DNA of 57,757 bases, taken from Nitrospiria bacterium (GTDB lineage Bacteria; Nitrospirota; UBA9217). Below are positions 1 to 9,504 of the stretch, piece after piece (the first letter of the stretch is position 1; each line of letters starts with the position of its first letter). The stretch spans positions 1 to 57,757 of the forward strand of contig CAKKRC010000078.1 of assembly GCA_919902495.1 (NCBI GenBank), given 5' to 3'. A program made the position numbers and the translations under genes. Below the pieces are notes generated by a model. That model did not search any database. It was not told where the DNA came from and saw only the letters and a list, made by a program, of their open reading frames with translations.

Positions 1-2
1 GT

Positions 3-836
3 CAGGTGGCCTGCACGGATTGCCATGCCGTGGCCGCGCTGAACGACGCGGGCCATATGGACGGCACGGCAACGATGACCTGGAGCAACCTTGCCCAGAA
101 CATCGGCACCACGCCGTACAATGGGGACAAGGGCCCGATCGTGCCGAGTTACACCGGCGGCGTCTGCGCCACGAACTACTGCCACGGCGGCGGCTTCGCG
201 GCGGCGGTGGTAGGCACCGATCCGACGCCGACCTGGACGAGCGGGACGCTGCTTGCCAACCCGGCCTCAACCATGGACAACGCGGATTGCAACAAGTGCC
301 ATGTGTCTCCTCCGCTCGCCTCGGCGAAGTATAACCACAGCGGGGTCACGCTCGGCGCCGGCAACTGCCAGGCCTGCCACAACCACGACGGGTCCGGCGA
401 CAGCCGCCATATCAATGGTACCCTCGAGGGCGTGGGCGGCGCCTGCGACAGCTGCCATGACTACGACACCACCAACAGCGGCTCGGATTGGGGCAAGAAC
501 GCGAAGGCGATCGAAGGCTGGGGCGCCCATGCGCTCCATATCCAGCACCTGAAGACACTGTCGGGCACGGTCCTGACCGCGACGACGGACACCTTCGGCA
601 ACACCAACTTCAACGCGATCTGCGGCGTTTGCCACTCCCAGAGCGATACGGACCACGCGATGGGCGGCAGCCCGATCCGTTCGATCAACTTCGGCGGCAG
701 CACGATCAACCGCTTCGCATCTGCCGGCACACCGACGTACACCGGTCTCGTGAACGTATCCTCGGCCACGAGGGCGAAGACCTGCTCCAACATCAATTGC
801 CACTTCCAGGTAACCCCGGTGTGGCAGGGATACTAG
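3..836 (+). CDS. Multiheme c-type cytochrome, 3' part (5' end outside window)
   Basis: The reading frame is already open at the window edge, so the true start and any signal peptide lie upstream; the GTG at 6 is probably internal. About 277 residues are visible. Seven heme-attachment motifs can be read: five CXXCH (CTDCH, CNKCH, CQACH, CDSCH, CGVCH) and two CX4CH (CATNYCH, CSNINCH). The mix of CXXCH with CX4CH is typical of the large secreted cytochromes of Geobacter-type metal reducers. It ends with a TAG at 836, soon after the last heme motif. The next gene, 177 bases on, encodes a much larger cytochrome with the same motif mix, so the two probably work in the same extracytoplasmic electron-transfer chain. 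The partner and electron acceptor are unknown. Confidence 0.88.
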   Translation, partial: QVACTDCHAVAALNDAGHMDGTATMTWSNLAQNIGTTPYNGDKGPIVPSYTGGVCATNYCHGGGFAAAVVGTDPTPTWTSGTLLANPASTMDNADCNKCHVSPPLASAKYNHSGVTLGAGNCQACHNHDGSGDSRHINGTLEGVGGACDSCHDYDTTNSGSDWGKNAKAIEGWGAHALHIQHLKTLSGTVLTATTDTFGNTNFNAICGVCHSQSDTDHAMGGSPIRSINFGGSTINRFASAGTPTYTGLVNVSSATRAKTCSNINCHFQVTPVWQGY

Positions 837-928
837 CAGAGCGAGCAGAGGTGTTGATTTAGCATAGAACAGATAGTATAATATGTTCTTGTTCCGCAGA
901 ATCGGGGCATGAACGGCAAGTGATAACT

Positions 929-971
929 CCTCACCCTGTACGCTCTACTCCACGGAGAGGGCAGGGTGAGG
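929..971. repeat. Intergenic inverted repeat (CCTCACCC family)
   Basis: A perfect 10-base inverted repeat, CCTCACCCTG at 929-938 and CAGGGTGAGG at 962-971, encloses a loop that itself contains CTCT/AGAG. The same style of element recurs at 44201-44295, 52656-52694 and 53521-53582. There is no T-tract, so it is not a classical terminator. It lies in the 177-base gap between two cytochrome genes; the remainder of the gap shows nothing else clear apart from a GAGG ribosome-binding site just before the ATG at 1014. Confidence 0.7.
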
Positions 972-1013
972 GGCAATGTATAGGTGAAATTTCTTCTATA
1001 GGGTGAGGTCAGT

Positions 1014-4000
1014 ATGAGAATGAAAACGACAAGAACTCAAATATCCTCAGGTTGGCTGGCCAAGGTCAGTCGACTACTGATCTTCACTGCTACTCTCGGT
1101 GTCCTGCTTGCCGCAGGATTGGCCGGCCCTCAGGATGCAACGGCGACAGTAACAGTGGGCGCCGAATTCAGCGCGCCGACAGCGAGCGTTGCGACAGGTA
1201 TTGGAAGCATGGCCGCTATCACCGGCACGTTCGCGGTGGGAGCCGGGCAAAACCGGCTTTTGGTCGTCGTCGCTCAGTGGGAGGCCGCGGCTGCTGCTAA
1301 TACCTCCTCGTTCACCTCGGGAACCTGGGGCGGACAGAACCTGACCTCTCTGTTCAATACGTTCAACTCCGGCGTTTCCCGCAACCGGCAGTGGATCGGC
1401 TACCTGAGAGAAACACAGATCAGGGCGGCAGTCGGCACAACGCTCAACCTGAATATCACGAACTCTGTCGCTCCTGCAGGATGGCAGGTCAAGGCTGCCT
1501 GGTACACCGGTGTTAACCAGACGACGCCGATCAACCATTTTGTGAATAATAACCTTGAGACCGCGCCAACGGTGACGCATAACTTTGGCGCAACGCCTTT
1601 GAACGTTATAAATGGAGGCCGGGCCTACTATTTCGAGACGTCGAACGGCGGCGTCACCTATACACCTATGCCGGGATGGACCGAGATGTATGACGGCAAC
1701 GATCCTTCAGCAAATATGTCTCGTACCTGCGGCGGCGTGCTGATCAGCACCACGACAACGACCAATCCGCTCCTTACGCAGAGCGCGGCAACTCGAAACA
1801 CAATCTCGGGCATTTCCCTGAATCCCGCGATCACGAATGTCGGCAATGGCACGGGTTTCCCTGCGAACAAGACCGTCTTCGCGAACGACACGAATCAGGC
1901 GGTCGACAGCTTCACGCTGTTCACGACGGGCTTCACGGACACGCTCTCCCAGGTCGTGGTGGTCGGCACCAACACGGCAAACGTCACCGCAAGCGGCGTG
2001 AAGATCTACCGTGACAGCGGAGGAACAGCGAACGAGTGGGATGCCACGGACACGCTTATGGCGACCTCGACGTTCTCTGCCGGGACTGCCACCTTCACCA
2101 CCTTCAGCACCCCGATCGCGGCAACGACCACGACGACGCAGTACATCGTCACCTATAATATCATCGGAAGCCCCACAGTCAGCCAGACCCTGACCGGCCT
2201 GGTGACCAGCGCGACCGGCTCGAACACAACGCTGCTGAACGACACCACCAGCGCGACGCTGACGATCGGTTCGTCAGATTCCACGGCGCCCACGCCAGGG
2301 ACGGTGACGGTGACGCCCGACACGGGCACGTATATCAACGCCAATCCCACGATAACCACGACCTTTACCGACAACGAATCCTCAGTGACGAACTGCTGGT
2401 ACACGACCGATGGCACGTGGCCGGGAACTGCGGGCGCCCTTTCGGGATCGTCCCCGACCTGGACCTGTACGGCGAATCCCGCCGCTTTGGCCGGCGCGGT
2501 GACGCTGAACATGCGCGCGCTCTCAACGGGCGGCACGGGGACCGCCTCGGCCCTCTCCCGGACCGTGGACAGCACGGTCCCGACGGACGGAACGCTCACC
2601 GTGACGCCTGGCGACACGCTGAACGATCTGAGCTGGCCCGGCTTTGCCGACGCTGCCAGCGGCCTGCGGTCCGCGAACACCTACACGATCCGGTTCCTGA
2701 CGGGCGCTTCCGCTCCCGCGAACTGCGGGACAGGTTCCGTGGTGACCGGCTACGGCGGCACGGCCACAGTGTTCTCGCATACGGGCCTGGTGAACGGCAC
2801 CCAGTACTCCTACCGGATCTGCGCCTATGATAATGTGAACAACGGCCCGTCCGCGGGTGCGACCGGATCGGGAACTCCGGCTTCGAGCCCGCCCGACCAA
2901 TTGACCGCGTCGGGCAATACGCCGCTCGCGACAACGCCCAAAACCGACACCGCGGCCTTCGTGTTGATGCAGCGGTTCGCCATGAACAGCAACAATACGG
3001 GCAACGGCAGCGTCCGTCTCACCGGGCTCGGCATCGACGATATCGGCACGGCGGGGACCATCGCGGCGGTCAGGATCTACACGTCCCTGACCCTCTCGAC
3101 GGGGATCCCGTCGGACGCGGCCCTGATCGGAAGGATATCGAATTGGCCCGGGACCCCGCAGGTCATCAACCTGAACACCGGCACGGTGGCCGACCGTACC
3201 GTGGTGACCGGTCCCACTTCGACGAAGTACGGATATGTGGTCTATGACATGTTCGACGGGACGACGGGCCTCACGACGAGGGCAAGCGTCACCGCGCTCT
3301 ACGCCGCCTCGCCTGACACGGTGAACGCTTTCGCGTCGTTCCTGTCCAATACGATAACGCTCACGACCGGGATCAAGGCGACGGTAACGGCCTGCACCGA
3401 CTGCCACGGGAACCCGCCGGTCGACGGCCCGCGTTCCGCTACCACCGGCAGCTTCCTGGGCTCCCATACGCAACATGCGAACTCCCAGCCGGCGAACCTC
3501 GGGCTCGCCTGCACGATCTGCCACCGGGACAACGGCACGAATACCGGCCATCGCGACGGCAGCATCGATATGCTCAAAACCTTCGCGACCTTCAGCGGGT
3601 CGTACAGCAAAGGCACGATCTCGGCCGGTACGCTCAAGTCCTTCCCGCAGGTCGACAACCCGGCCTTCACCACCTGCACCACGGTCTATTGCCACAGCAC
3701 TGTCCAGGGCGCGGGCGGTTCGGGAGCCGGAACGGACAAGCCACAGACCTGGGGAGCGGCGGGACCGCTTGCCTGCGGGGCCTGCCATCTGAATATGAGA
3801 ACCGATCCGACAGCTCCGGGCAGCCACGTGGCGCACGCGCAGACGGCAGTCATTGCCTGTAATAGTTGCCACACCGGCTACACGGAAAATTCCGTCACCA
3901 TGTCAACGCACGCGAACTACACGATCGAAGTGAACTCCGGCCTTACGTACACCAACAGCGGCGTGCCCGGCAACGGGTACGGCGCCTGCGCAACTGCGGT

Positions 4001-7000
4001 CGGATGTCATACCAGCGCCTACAGCAGCGGCACGGTGACGACACCGCTCTGGGGCATCACCTCAGGCTGCGACGCATGCCACAGGACTCCGGGCGCATTC
4101 GCGACCTACGGCTCCCCGAGTTGGGGCAGCCACGGCAAACACGTTGACTCTCAGGGGTACCTGTGCAATGCCTGCCACGTCGGCGCGGTCAAGGATGTTT
4201 CCGGCGGCGCGAACCACGTTGACGGCAACATCGATGTGACCAACGGCTATCCGGTCACGGCAAAACACTCCCCGGGTTCCGGATATTCCGCCTGTACCAA
4301 CGCGTCCTGTCACGGAAGTCCGTACAGCCCAGCGACAGCAGTGACCCCGGTCTGGGGTGTTGCCGGCGCGGGTTGCGGTTCCTGCCACGGCGCTCCGGGC
4401 GCCTTTGCGTCCTACGGATCGCCGACCTGGGGCAGCCACGGCAAGCACGTTGATTCTCAGGGATATGGGTGCAACGAATGCCACACCAGTACCGCACTGA
4501 AGGATGTGAGCGGCGGCGCTGAGCATGGGGACGGCAATATCGATGTGTACGCGGTGACCCCGTACGATCTCAAGTATGGATCGGGACCGACCATAACCAA
4601 GCATTCTCCCGGCAGCGGATATACGAGATGCTTCAATGCCTCGTGTCATGCAAGCCCCTATGGCGCGGTAACCGCAGTTACCCCGAGTTGGGGTGTTGCC
4701 GGCCCCGGATGTACTATGTGCCATATTGCGCCGGGTGCCTTCGCGTCCTACGGATCGCCGACCTGGGGCGCCCATGGCAAGCATCTGAACACCTATAACT
4801 TTGTGTGCGGCGACTGCCACACCGGCGCAGTGGACGGCGTGAGCGGCGGCGTACAGCACGGAGACAACAACATAGACGTTGCAAACGGCTATCCGCCTGA
4901 CGTGGCGAAGCACTCACCCGGGACCTATACCGGAAACTGCAGCAACTTCTACTGCCATTCCAAGGGCGTGTCGATCGCTTCGACCCTGGTCCCGACGTTC
5001 ACGATGGCACAGAACTGGGGCGGCACGACGGCATGCAACAGCTGCCACGGGAACGAGCCGGGCAATGACGGCAGCGGCAGACCGCTGTATCCCAGCCCGA
5101 AGCATTATCCGAGCACCGTTTCGGTCGTGACCGGCTGGACCAGCACGATGGTCACTCGCTCGACCTATACGTACAGCACTATTCTGCGGGAAGACGGCAC
5201 GAACATCACCTACACCGGCACGACGTTGCAGCCGCTGGTCGTCACGAATTTCACCTTCTCGACCAGCGAGTTGGCGGATGCCGATGTGATAACGGGCTAC
5301 TCCGTCATTGTCAAGGGCTTGAGCACCGGCGTCGGGTCGATCAGCGCCCAGTTGACCGATAACGCCACTGCGACTCCGACCGGAATCGCCGGCGCGGCCA
5401 AGCTGTTCACGCTCCCGACCACGACGGACGAGGTAGTGGTGAACACCGCTGTCAATGACACCTGGGGGGCCACGATGACTCCGGCCCAGGTCCGCAATGC
5501 GAACTTTGGTGTTATCATCAAGGATAACGATGCGACCAACTCCAATATTCAAATTGATGCCATCAAGGTCGTGGTCCACACGAACCGGACCAAGATGAAC
5601 AGCCATTTGAGCCATGACATTTACAACTGCAACATCTGCCATTACAATGTCACCACAACGAGCACCAGCATTACCAATACCTCGCTTCACGTCAACCAGG
5701 CGTATAACCTTGCGCAGGGCCCCGCTACCACGATCAACTATGCCTATTCACCGACCGGCGGCGCCTGTTCGACGTCAAGCTGCCACCAGAATGCCGTGCC
5801 GGCCAAATGGGGAGTGGATGACTTGGATTGCGTTGGCTGCCACCTGATCGTGCAGACTGCTCCGACAGCGTCGCTTCTGACCGGCGGCACGGTGACCCAG
5901 CGACGCGCGGTGTCCGCGGAGTTCCAAAACAATTGGTCCCACAAGCGTTCGGCTCAGGGTAATGTCACGAAGTGGGACTGCATCGTCTGCCACCTGGAGG
6001 GCAGCCCGACGAGCAGCGGACGCGAGGACCAGACGCTCCATCAGAACGGATACATCAACCTGCGCGATCCCGATACCGGGACGGGCATGCTGGGCGTGAC
6101 CTCCTTCACCGCTCCGTCAGGGACCACCTACCCCGGGGGCTATGTTGATTCGGCGTCGAGCACGTCGTTCACCATTTTCACCCGCAACCTGAATACCCGG
6201 CTTGAAAATGATCCGAAATGGCTTACGATCGCGGCCATCCAGAAGAACTTCTGCCTGAAGTGCCACGATTCGAACGGAGCGACCAGCACCCTGGCGCAGG
6301 TGCCGGTATCCTACGGCAGCTCGACCTCAAAGCCGTTCGGCACGACCATTTCGGGCGCGACCTATTCCAGCTTCCTGACGGCGAATAATGTGCTGGGCGG
6401 CGTGACGAACATCAGTTCTCATTTCAGCACGTCGAACTCCTCGTACCATCCGGTCCTGGGCAAGCAGAACAACAGCTACGCGACCGCCACCAGGATGACC
6501 GCAACCTATAATCCCGTAACGCTCAAGACCGCGAGCACGCTGACCGGCTGGGGCGCCCTGATGTCCTGCTGGGACTGCCATGCGATGAACGGGGCCTCCG
6601 GCACCATTAGAAGCATGGTGACCTCGCACGGGTCCCCGACCACGGTGCGCGGCAGCTATTATGTCGCCAGTCCGACACTGTGCCTCCTGTGCCATATCGG
6701 CGGTTATACAAATGCTTCGCAGCATGGTGCCGGTTCGGCGGTGACAACCGCAGCAAGCAACATGAATGCAACCACGTTCTCATCCTGCCACAATTGCCAC
6801 CTCAGCAATACTACCAGACCAGCGAGGCCTGTTCCGGCGCAGGATGCCCACGGATTCAACGGCCTTCTGGCTGCGGGACAACCGGCCTGGACGTGGGGTA
6901 ACGGTAACGGTATGAGGCCGATCGCGTTCATACGTAATACCGCCAGATTTACCACGGTCTCCCCAAGACCGCGTGCAGCGCCGGGCATTACGACAGGCAC

Positions 7001-7076
7001 AGCTACCTGCGGCGGTGCTTCGCCCACCGGCTGCAGTGATGACATGAGCCAGTACACACCAGGCGGCAGATACTAA
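1014..7076 (+). CDS. Giant secreted multiheme cytochrome c with beta-rich N-terminal half and FN3-like domain
   Basis: This 2020-residue protein starts with a signal peptide (basic N-terminus, hydrophobic stretch about 20-38, probable cleavage after an ATA near residue 45). Residues 50-790 lack heme motifs and are rich in Thr, Ser, Gly and Asn, with a fibronectin type III-like stretch at about 530-622. From about residue 794 to 1929 there are 24 candidate heme-binding motifs: 18 CXXCH, five CX4CH (CTTVYCH, CTNASCH, CFNASCH, CSNFYCH, CSTSSCH) and one CX5CH (CATAVGCH). Residues 1019-1325 are three tandem copies of a module of about 105 residues. There is no C-terminal membrane anchor. The expected place is the periplasm, outer surface or extracellular space, as an electron conduit. 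Maturation would need heme ligation, supplied by the ResB/CcsA genes 4.3 kb downstream. A perfect terminator follows. Exact electron donor and acceptor cannot be inferred. Confidence 0.9.
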   Translation: MRMKTTRTQISSGWLAKVSRLLIFTATLGVLLAAGLAGPQDATATVTVGAEFSAPTASVATGIGSMAAITGTFAVGAGQNRLLVVVAQWEAAAAANTSSFTSGTWGGQNLTSLFNTFNSGVSRNRQWIGYLRETQIRAAVGTTLNLNITNSVAPAGWQVKAAWYTGVNQTTPINHFVNNNLETAPTVTHNFGATPLNVINGGRAYYFETSNGGVTYTPMPGWTEMYDGNDPSANMSRTCGGVLISTTTTTNPLLTQSAATRNTISGISLNPAITNVGNGTGFPANKTVFANDTNQAVDSFTLFTTGFTDTLSQVVVVGTNTANVTASGVKIYRDSGGTANEWDATDTLMATSTFSAGTATFTTFSTPIAATTTTTQYIVTYNIIGSPTVSQTLTGLVTSATGSNTTLLNDTTSATLTIGSSDSTAPTPGTVTVTPDTGTYINANPTITTTFTDNESSVTNCWYTTDGTWPGTAGALSGSSPTWTCTANPAALAGAVTLNMRALSTGGTGTASALSRTVDSTVPTDGTLTVTPGDTLNDLSWPGFADAASGLRSANTYTIRFLTGASAPANCGTGSVVTGYGGTATVFSHTGLVNGTQYSYRICAYDNVNNGPSAGATGSGTPASSPPDQLTASGNTPLATTPKTDTAAFVLMQRFAMNSNNTGNGSVRLTGLGIDDIGTAGTIAAVRIYTSLTLSTGIPSDAALIGRISNWPGTPQVINLNTGTVADRTVVTGPTSTKYGYVVYDMFDGTTGLTTRASVTALYAASPDTVNAFASFLSNTITLTTGIKATVTACTDCHGNPPVDGPRSATTGSFLGSHTQHANSQPANLGLACTICHRDNGTNTGHRDGSIDMLKTFATFSGSYSKGTISAGTLKSFPQVDNPAFTTCTTVYCHSTVQGAGGSGAGTDKPQTWGAAGPLACGACHLNMRTDPTAPGSHVAHAQTAVIACNSCHTGYTENSVTMSTHANYTIEVNSGLTYTNSGVPGNGYGACATAVGCHTSAYSSGTVTTPLWGITSGCDACHRTPGAFATYGSPSWGSHGKHVDSQGYLCNACHVGAVKDVSGGANHVDGNIDVTNGYPVTAKHSPGSGYSACTNASCHGSPYSPATAVTPVWGVAGAGCGSCHGAPGAFASYGSPTWGSHGKHVDSQGYGCNECHTSTALKDVSGGAEHGDGNIDVYAVTPYDLKYGSGPTITKHSPGSGYTRCFNASCHASPYGAVTAVTPSWGVAGPGCTMCHIAPGAFASYGSPTWGAHGKHLNTYNFVCGDCHTGAVDGVSGGVQHGDNNIDVANGYPPDVAKHSPGTYTGNCSNFYCHSKGVSIASTLVPTFTMAQNWGGTTACNSCHGNEPGNDGSGRPLYPSPKHYPSTVSVVTGWTSTMVTRSTYTYSTILREDGTNITYTGTTLQPLVVTNFTFSTSELADADVITGYSVIVKGLSTGVGSISAQLTDNATATPTGIAGAAKLFTLPTTTDEVVVNTAVNDTWGATMTPAQVRNANFGVIIKDNDATNSNIQIDAIKVVVHTNRTKMNSHLSHDIYNCNICHYNVTTTSTSITNTSLHVNQAYNLAQGPATTINYAYSPTGGACSTSSCHQNAVPAKWGVDDLDCVGCHLIVQTAPTASLLTGGTVTQRRAVSAEFQNNWSHKRSAQGNVTKWDCIVCHLEGSPTSSGREDQTLHQNGYINLRDPDTGTGMLGVTSFTAPSGTTYPGGYVDSASSTSFTIFTRNLNTRLENDPKWLTIAAIQKNFCLKCHDSNGATSTLAQVPVSYGSSTSKPFGTTISGATYSSFLTANNVLGGVTNISSHFSTSNSSYHPVLGKQNNSYATATRMTATYNPVTLKTASTLTGWGALMSCWDCHAMNGASGTIRSMVTSHGSPTTVRGSYYVASPTLCLLCHIGGYTNASQHGAGSAVTTAASNMNATTFSSCHNCHLSNTTRPARPVPAQDAHGFNGLLAAGQPAWTWGNGNGMRPIAFIRNTARFTTVSPRPRAAPGITTGTATCGGASPTGCSDDMSQYTPGGRY
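4068..4975 (+). repeat. Three tandem copies of a heme module inside the giant cytochrome
   Basis: Units begin at about 4068, 4374 and 4710. Each encodes a CXXCH motif, then PGAF(A/S).YGSP.WG, a GKH, a second CXXCH, a DVSGG-like stretch, NIDV, a KHSPG and a CX4CH. DNA identity is visibly high between units (for example, the PGAF-to-GKH stretch), which suggests recent in-gene duplication. The second unit carries about ten extra residues before its KHSPG. Confidence 0.85.
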
Positions 7077-7104
7077 TAACCGCAAGGAAACTTCAATATC
7101 AACG

Positions 7105-7134
7105 AGCCTCGCCCTTTTGGGCGAGGCTTTTTTT
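7105..7134 (+). terminator. Intrinsic terminator after the giant cytochrome
   Basis: A perfect 10-base-pair stem, AGCCTCGCCC (7105-7114) and GGGCGAGGCT (7119-7128), with a TTTT loop, runs directly into a run of T residues ending at 7134. It sits 29 bases after the cytochrome stop codon and isolates it from the lipoprotein gene downstream. Confidence 0.93.
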
Positions 7135-7196
7135 CCTTATGGCACATTCACTACAACGCTCTATTTGAATGAAGCATCTTGCAAACGTGGAGTAAT

Positions 7197-8585
7197 ATGA
7201 GATCGAAGTATCCATCAATACTGTTCCTGGTCGTGGTCGTACTTGCTGTTGTACCGGCTGTTACCGGATGCGATAGAGAGCCGCAGACAACCAGATCGTC
7301 GCCGTCCCGCATGCCGATCGGGGTACTGGCGGAAACAACGCTGCTGGCGACCATCGGTGACCAGGAAGAACCGGACAGCACGGACCCCGCTCTTGGAGAC
7401 AAACCTGCGTTCCAGATATTCTTCAATGAACGCGGAAGAGGCGTCGCATATATCGCGAAAACGGCCGGCGGCGTTCATGTTGTTCATAACGGAATGGGGG
7501 GGAGACCCTACGAGAAGTTCTTTAACCTTTCAATGAGCCCCGATGGTCAACGGATAGCCTACAGCGTCCTGTCGAAGGACGGAATGCAGCGACTGGTGCT
7601 GGATAGGAGGGAGGGGCAGTCATTCGATGACATCGGTCGCATTATATTCAGTCCTGATGGCAAGCATGTAGCATATAAGGTCATCGAAAAAGAGAAACTT
7701 TATGTCGTCGTTGACGACAACATAAGCAACGGGTATTCGACCTATAACGGCAATCCGGTATTCAGCGCTGATTCCACAAAAGTGGCATATGCTGAAGGCG
7801 TTGATGGAGACCGCAGGCCTCGCCTGGTCATCAGCGATCTTATGTTCAGAAAATATGTCATCAAGGAAGCAAGCGGCGATCTCATGGTTGTGAACGATGC
7901 GCGAACCAGGATAGCGACGGTAAATATAATTCAGAACAAGCAAAGGGTGATCGAGTTCAGTTTTGACCAGCCGGATGTCGTCAAGGAAGGACCACTCTAT
8001 GATACCATCAGTCAACCGACCTTCGGGTCGGATGGTGTTTCGGTGTCCTATGCCGCGGTAAGGGGAAAAACTCGCCTGCTGGTGCTGAACGGCAGGGAGG
8101 TGCCACTTCCGGACGATCCGATGGTAGCCATGCCGGTCGTTGCCAGGGATCAGCGAGGTGCTGCTGCCATCATGGCCAACGTAGAAGTGATGTTGGCGCC
8201 CCAGGCCTTGTATTACGACGGCAAAACAGGGAAGCAATACAATGAGATATCGCATCTTGTGCATACGCGGGACGGCAGCCGCCATGCTTATGGTGCAATG
8301 AAAGGACAGCATTGGTTAGTTGTTGTGAACGGCAAAGAGGGACCGATGTTCGATATTATTGTTTCTCCGATGTTCAGCCCTGATGGAAAACGGCTTGTTT
8401 ACCGGGTGCGGAAGGATGGCAAGCGGTTCGTCGTCGTTGCCGACGCCACGGGAAGGATCCTTCGCCGGCATCCCGCATATGAGATGGTGTTCGAAACGGT
8501 ATTTACCGATGATGGAACGTCCATAGCCTATGGGGTGAAGGATGGACAGAAGCTCATCTGGAAAGTGGAAAAACTGCTGAATTAA
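7197..8585 (+). CDS. Putative lipoprotein with TolB/PD40-type beta-propeller repeats
   Basis: The start at 7197 is chosen because GGAG lies just upstream (7189-7192) and the protein then begins with a classical lipoprotein signal: basic MRSK, a hydrophobic stretch and a VTGC lipobox near residue 25. A TTG 18 bases earlier is in frame but less likely. The 462-residue product carries repeated FSPDGK.(V/L)AY-like blades (around SMSPDGQRIAY, IFSPDGKHVAY, MFSPDGKRLVYR), the hallmark of PD40/TolB-like propellers. Such proteins are usually envelope-anchored binding or scaffold proteins; no enzyme motif is seen. It has its own transcription unit after the terminator at 7105-7134 and lies next to glycosyltransferase genes, with no clear functional tie. 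Confidence 0.75.
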   Translation: MRSKYPSILFLVVVVLAVVPAVTGCDREPQTTRSSPSRMPIGVLAETTLLATIGDQEEPDSTDPALGDKPAFQIFFNERGRGVAYIAKTAGGVHVVHNGMGGRPYEKFFNLSMSPDGQRIAYSVLSKDGMQRLVLDRREGQSFDDIGRIIFSPDGKHVAYKVIEKEKLYVVVDDNISNGYSTYNGNPVFSADSTKVAYAEGVDGDRRPRLVISDLMFRKYVIKEASGDLMVVNDARTRIATVNIIQNKQRVIEFSFDQPDVVKEGPLYDTISQPTFGSDGVSVSYAAVRGKTRLLVLNGREVPLPDDPMVAMPVVARDQRGAAAIMANVEVMLAPQALYYDGKTGKQYNEISHLVHTRDGSRHAYGAMKGQHWLVVVNGKEGPMFDIIVSPMFSPDGKRLVYRVRKDGKRFVVVADATGRILRRHPAYEMVFETVFTDDGTSIAYGVKDGQKLIWKVEKLLN

Positions 8586-8657
8586 GAAACGATCTCGGGC
8601 CGATACTTTGGGGCCGAGAGTATATCAGTCCCGCCGCTACCTATCGGTGAAACATCT

Positions 8658-9365
8658 GTGATCAGTGCCGTCATTCCCGCATACAACGAGGAAGCCATAC
8701 TGGAGGGATCTGCGCGGGCAGTGTCCAGGGTCCTTGCTCAGCTTTCCCCTGGGGGCTGGGAGATCGTGCTTGTGGACGACGGAAGCCGTGACCAGACCGC
8801 GCAGGTCGCTGCCCGGCTGGCAGAGGATCCCCGCTTCCGTCTGGTCAGATTTGAACGGAATCGGGGTAAAGGCGCTGCTGTACGTGCAGGAGTGCTCATC
8901 ACCCGGGGGGACAGGGTGTTGATCCTGGACGCAGATATGTCAACTCCTCCCGAAATGCTGGCATCATTCCTTCCCGAACTTGACCGGGGAGCCGACATCG
9001 TTATCGGAGATCGCCGAAGCCCCGGGGCACGCATTGAGCGCCCCCAGTCTCTCCTCCGGCGCCTCATGGGAGCAGCATATGCGACGCTTGCCCGGCGGAT
9101 CAGCGGCATTTCGCTTCGTGATTTCAACTGCGGATTCAAACTGTTTCGCGGCGAAGCGGCACGTTCACTGCTGGCACACTGCCGGTCCGATCGATGGACG
9201 TGGGATGTGGAGATCATCGCTTTGGCAATGCACCGTGGAATGAACGTACGGTCTCACCCCGTGACCTGGCGTCAGGGAGGCCAGTCCTCCGTACGCCCTT
9301 TTCGTGCTGCAGCGAGCAGCCTTATTGATCTTGCCCGGCTCTGGACCCGCCTTCGAAGGATGTGA
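8658..9365 (+). CDS. Family 2 glycosyltransferase (polyprenyl-phosphate glycosyltransferase-like)
   Basis: The 235-residue product opens with SAVIPAYNEEA and has VDDGSRDQT, the RFERNRGKGAAVRAG segment and the metal-binding DAD (ILDADMSTPP, about residues 91-93), all standard for GT-A fold GT2 enzymes of the dolichyl-phosphate glucosyl/mannosyltransferase type. There is no C-terminal membrane pair, so it resembles the soluble or peripherally bound form. Start is GTG at 8658 with GGTGA about seven bases before it. It probably charges a polyprenyl phosphate with a sugar for the GT39-like transferase encoded at 10089-11315, which is the usual type of acceptor enzyme. That pairing is inferred from proximity. 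Confidence 0.82.
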   Translation: MISAVIPAYNEEAILEGSARAVSRVLAQLSPGGWEIVLVDDGSRDQTAQVAARLAEDPRFRLVRFERNRGKGAAVRAGVLITRGDRVLILDADMSTPPEMLASFLPELDRGADIVIGDRRSPGARIERPQSLLRRLMGAAYATLARRISGISLRDFNCGFKLFRGEAARSLLAHCRSDRWTWDVEIIALAMHRGMNVRSHPVTWRQGGQSSVRPFRAAASSLIDLARLWTRLRRM

Positions 9366-9504
9366 TCCTGACGCGATCCAAGAGACTGCGCGCACAGTGA
9401 TGCGTAAAAACGACAATATACTTGAAAAGGTCAGCCGCCTGGTTTACAATCCAACGTTACAAAAAAATCAGGACTTGCGACCTTGATGGAAATACCGGGG
9501 ATCT

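Noticed and set aside
2523-3872. Long minus-strand ORF (449 codons)
   Set aside because: It lies antisense inside the giant cytochrome, is Arg/Gly-rich with no hydrophobic pattern, and arises from GC-rich codon bias.
9400-9486. 28-codon ORF between the GT2 and the membrane-anchored gene
   Set aside because: Too short and without a ribosome-binding site or recognisable feature; could be a remnant, but nothing supports it.
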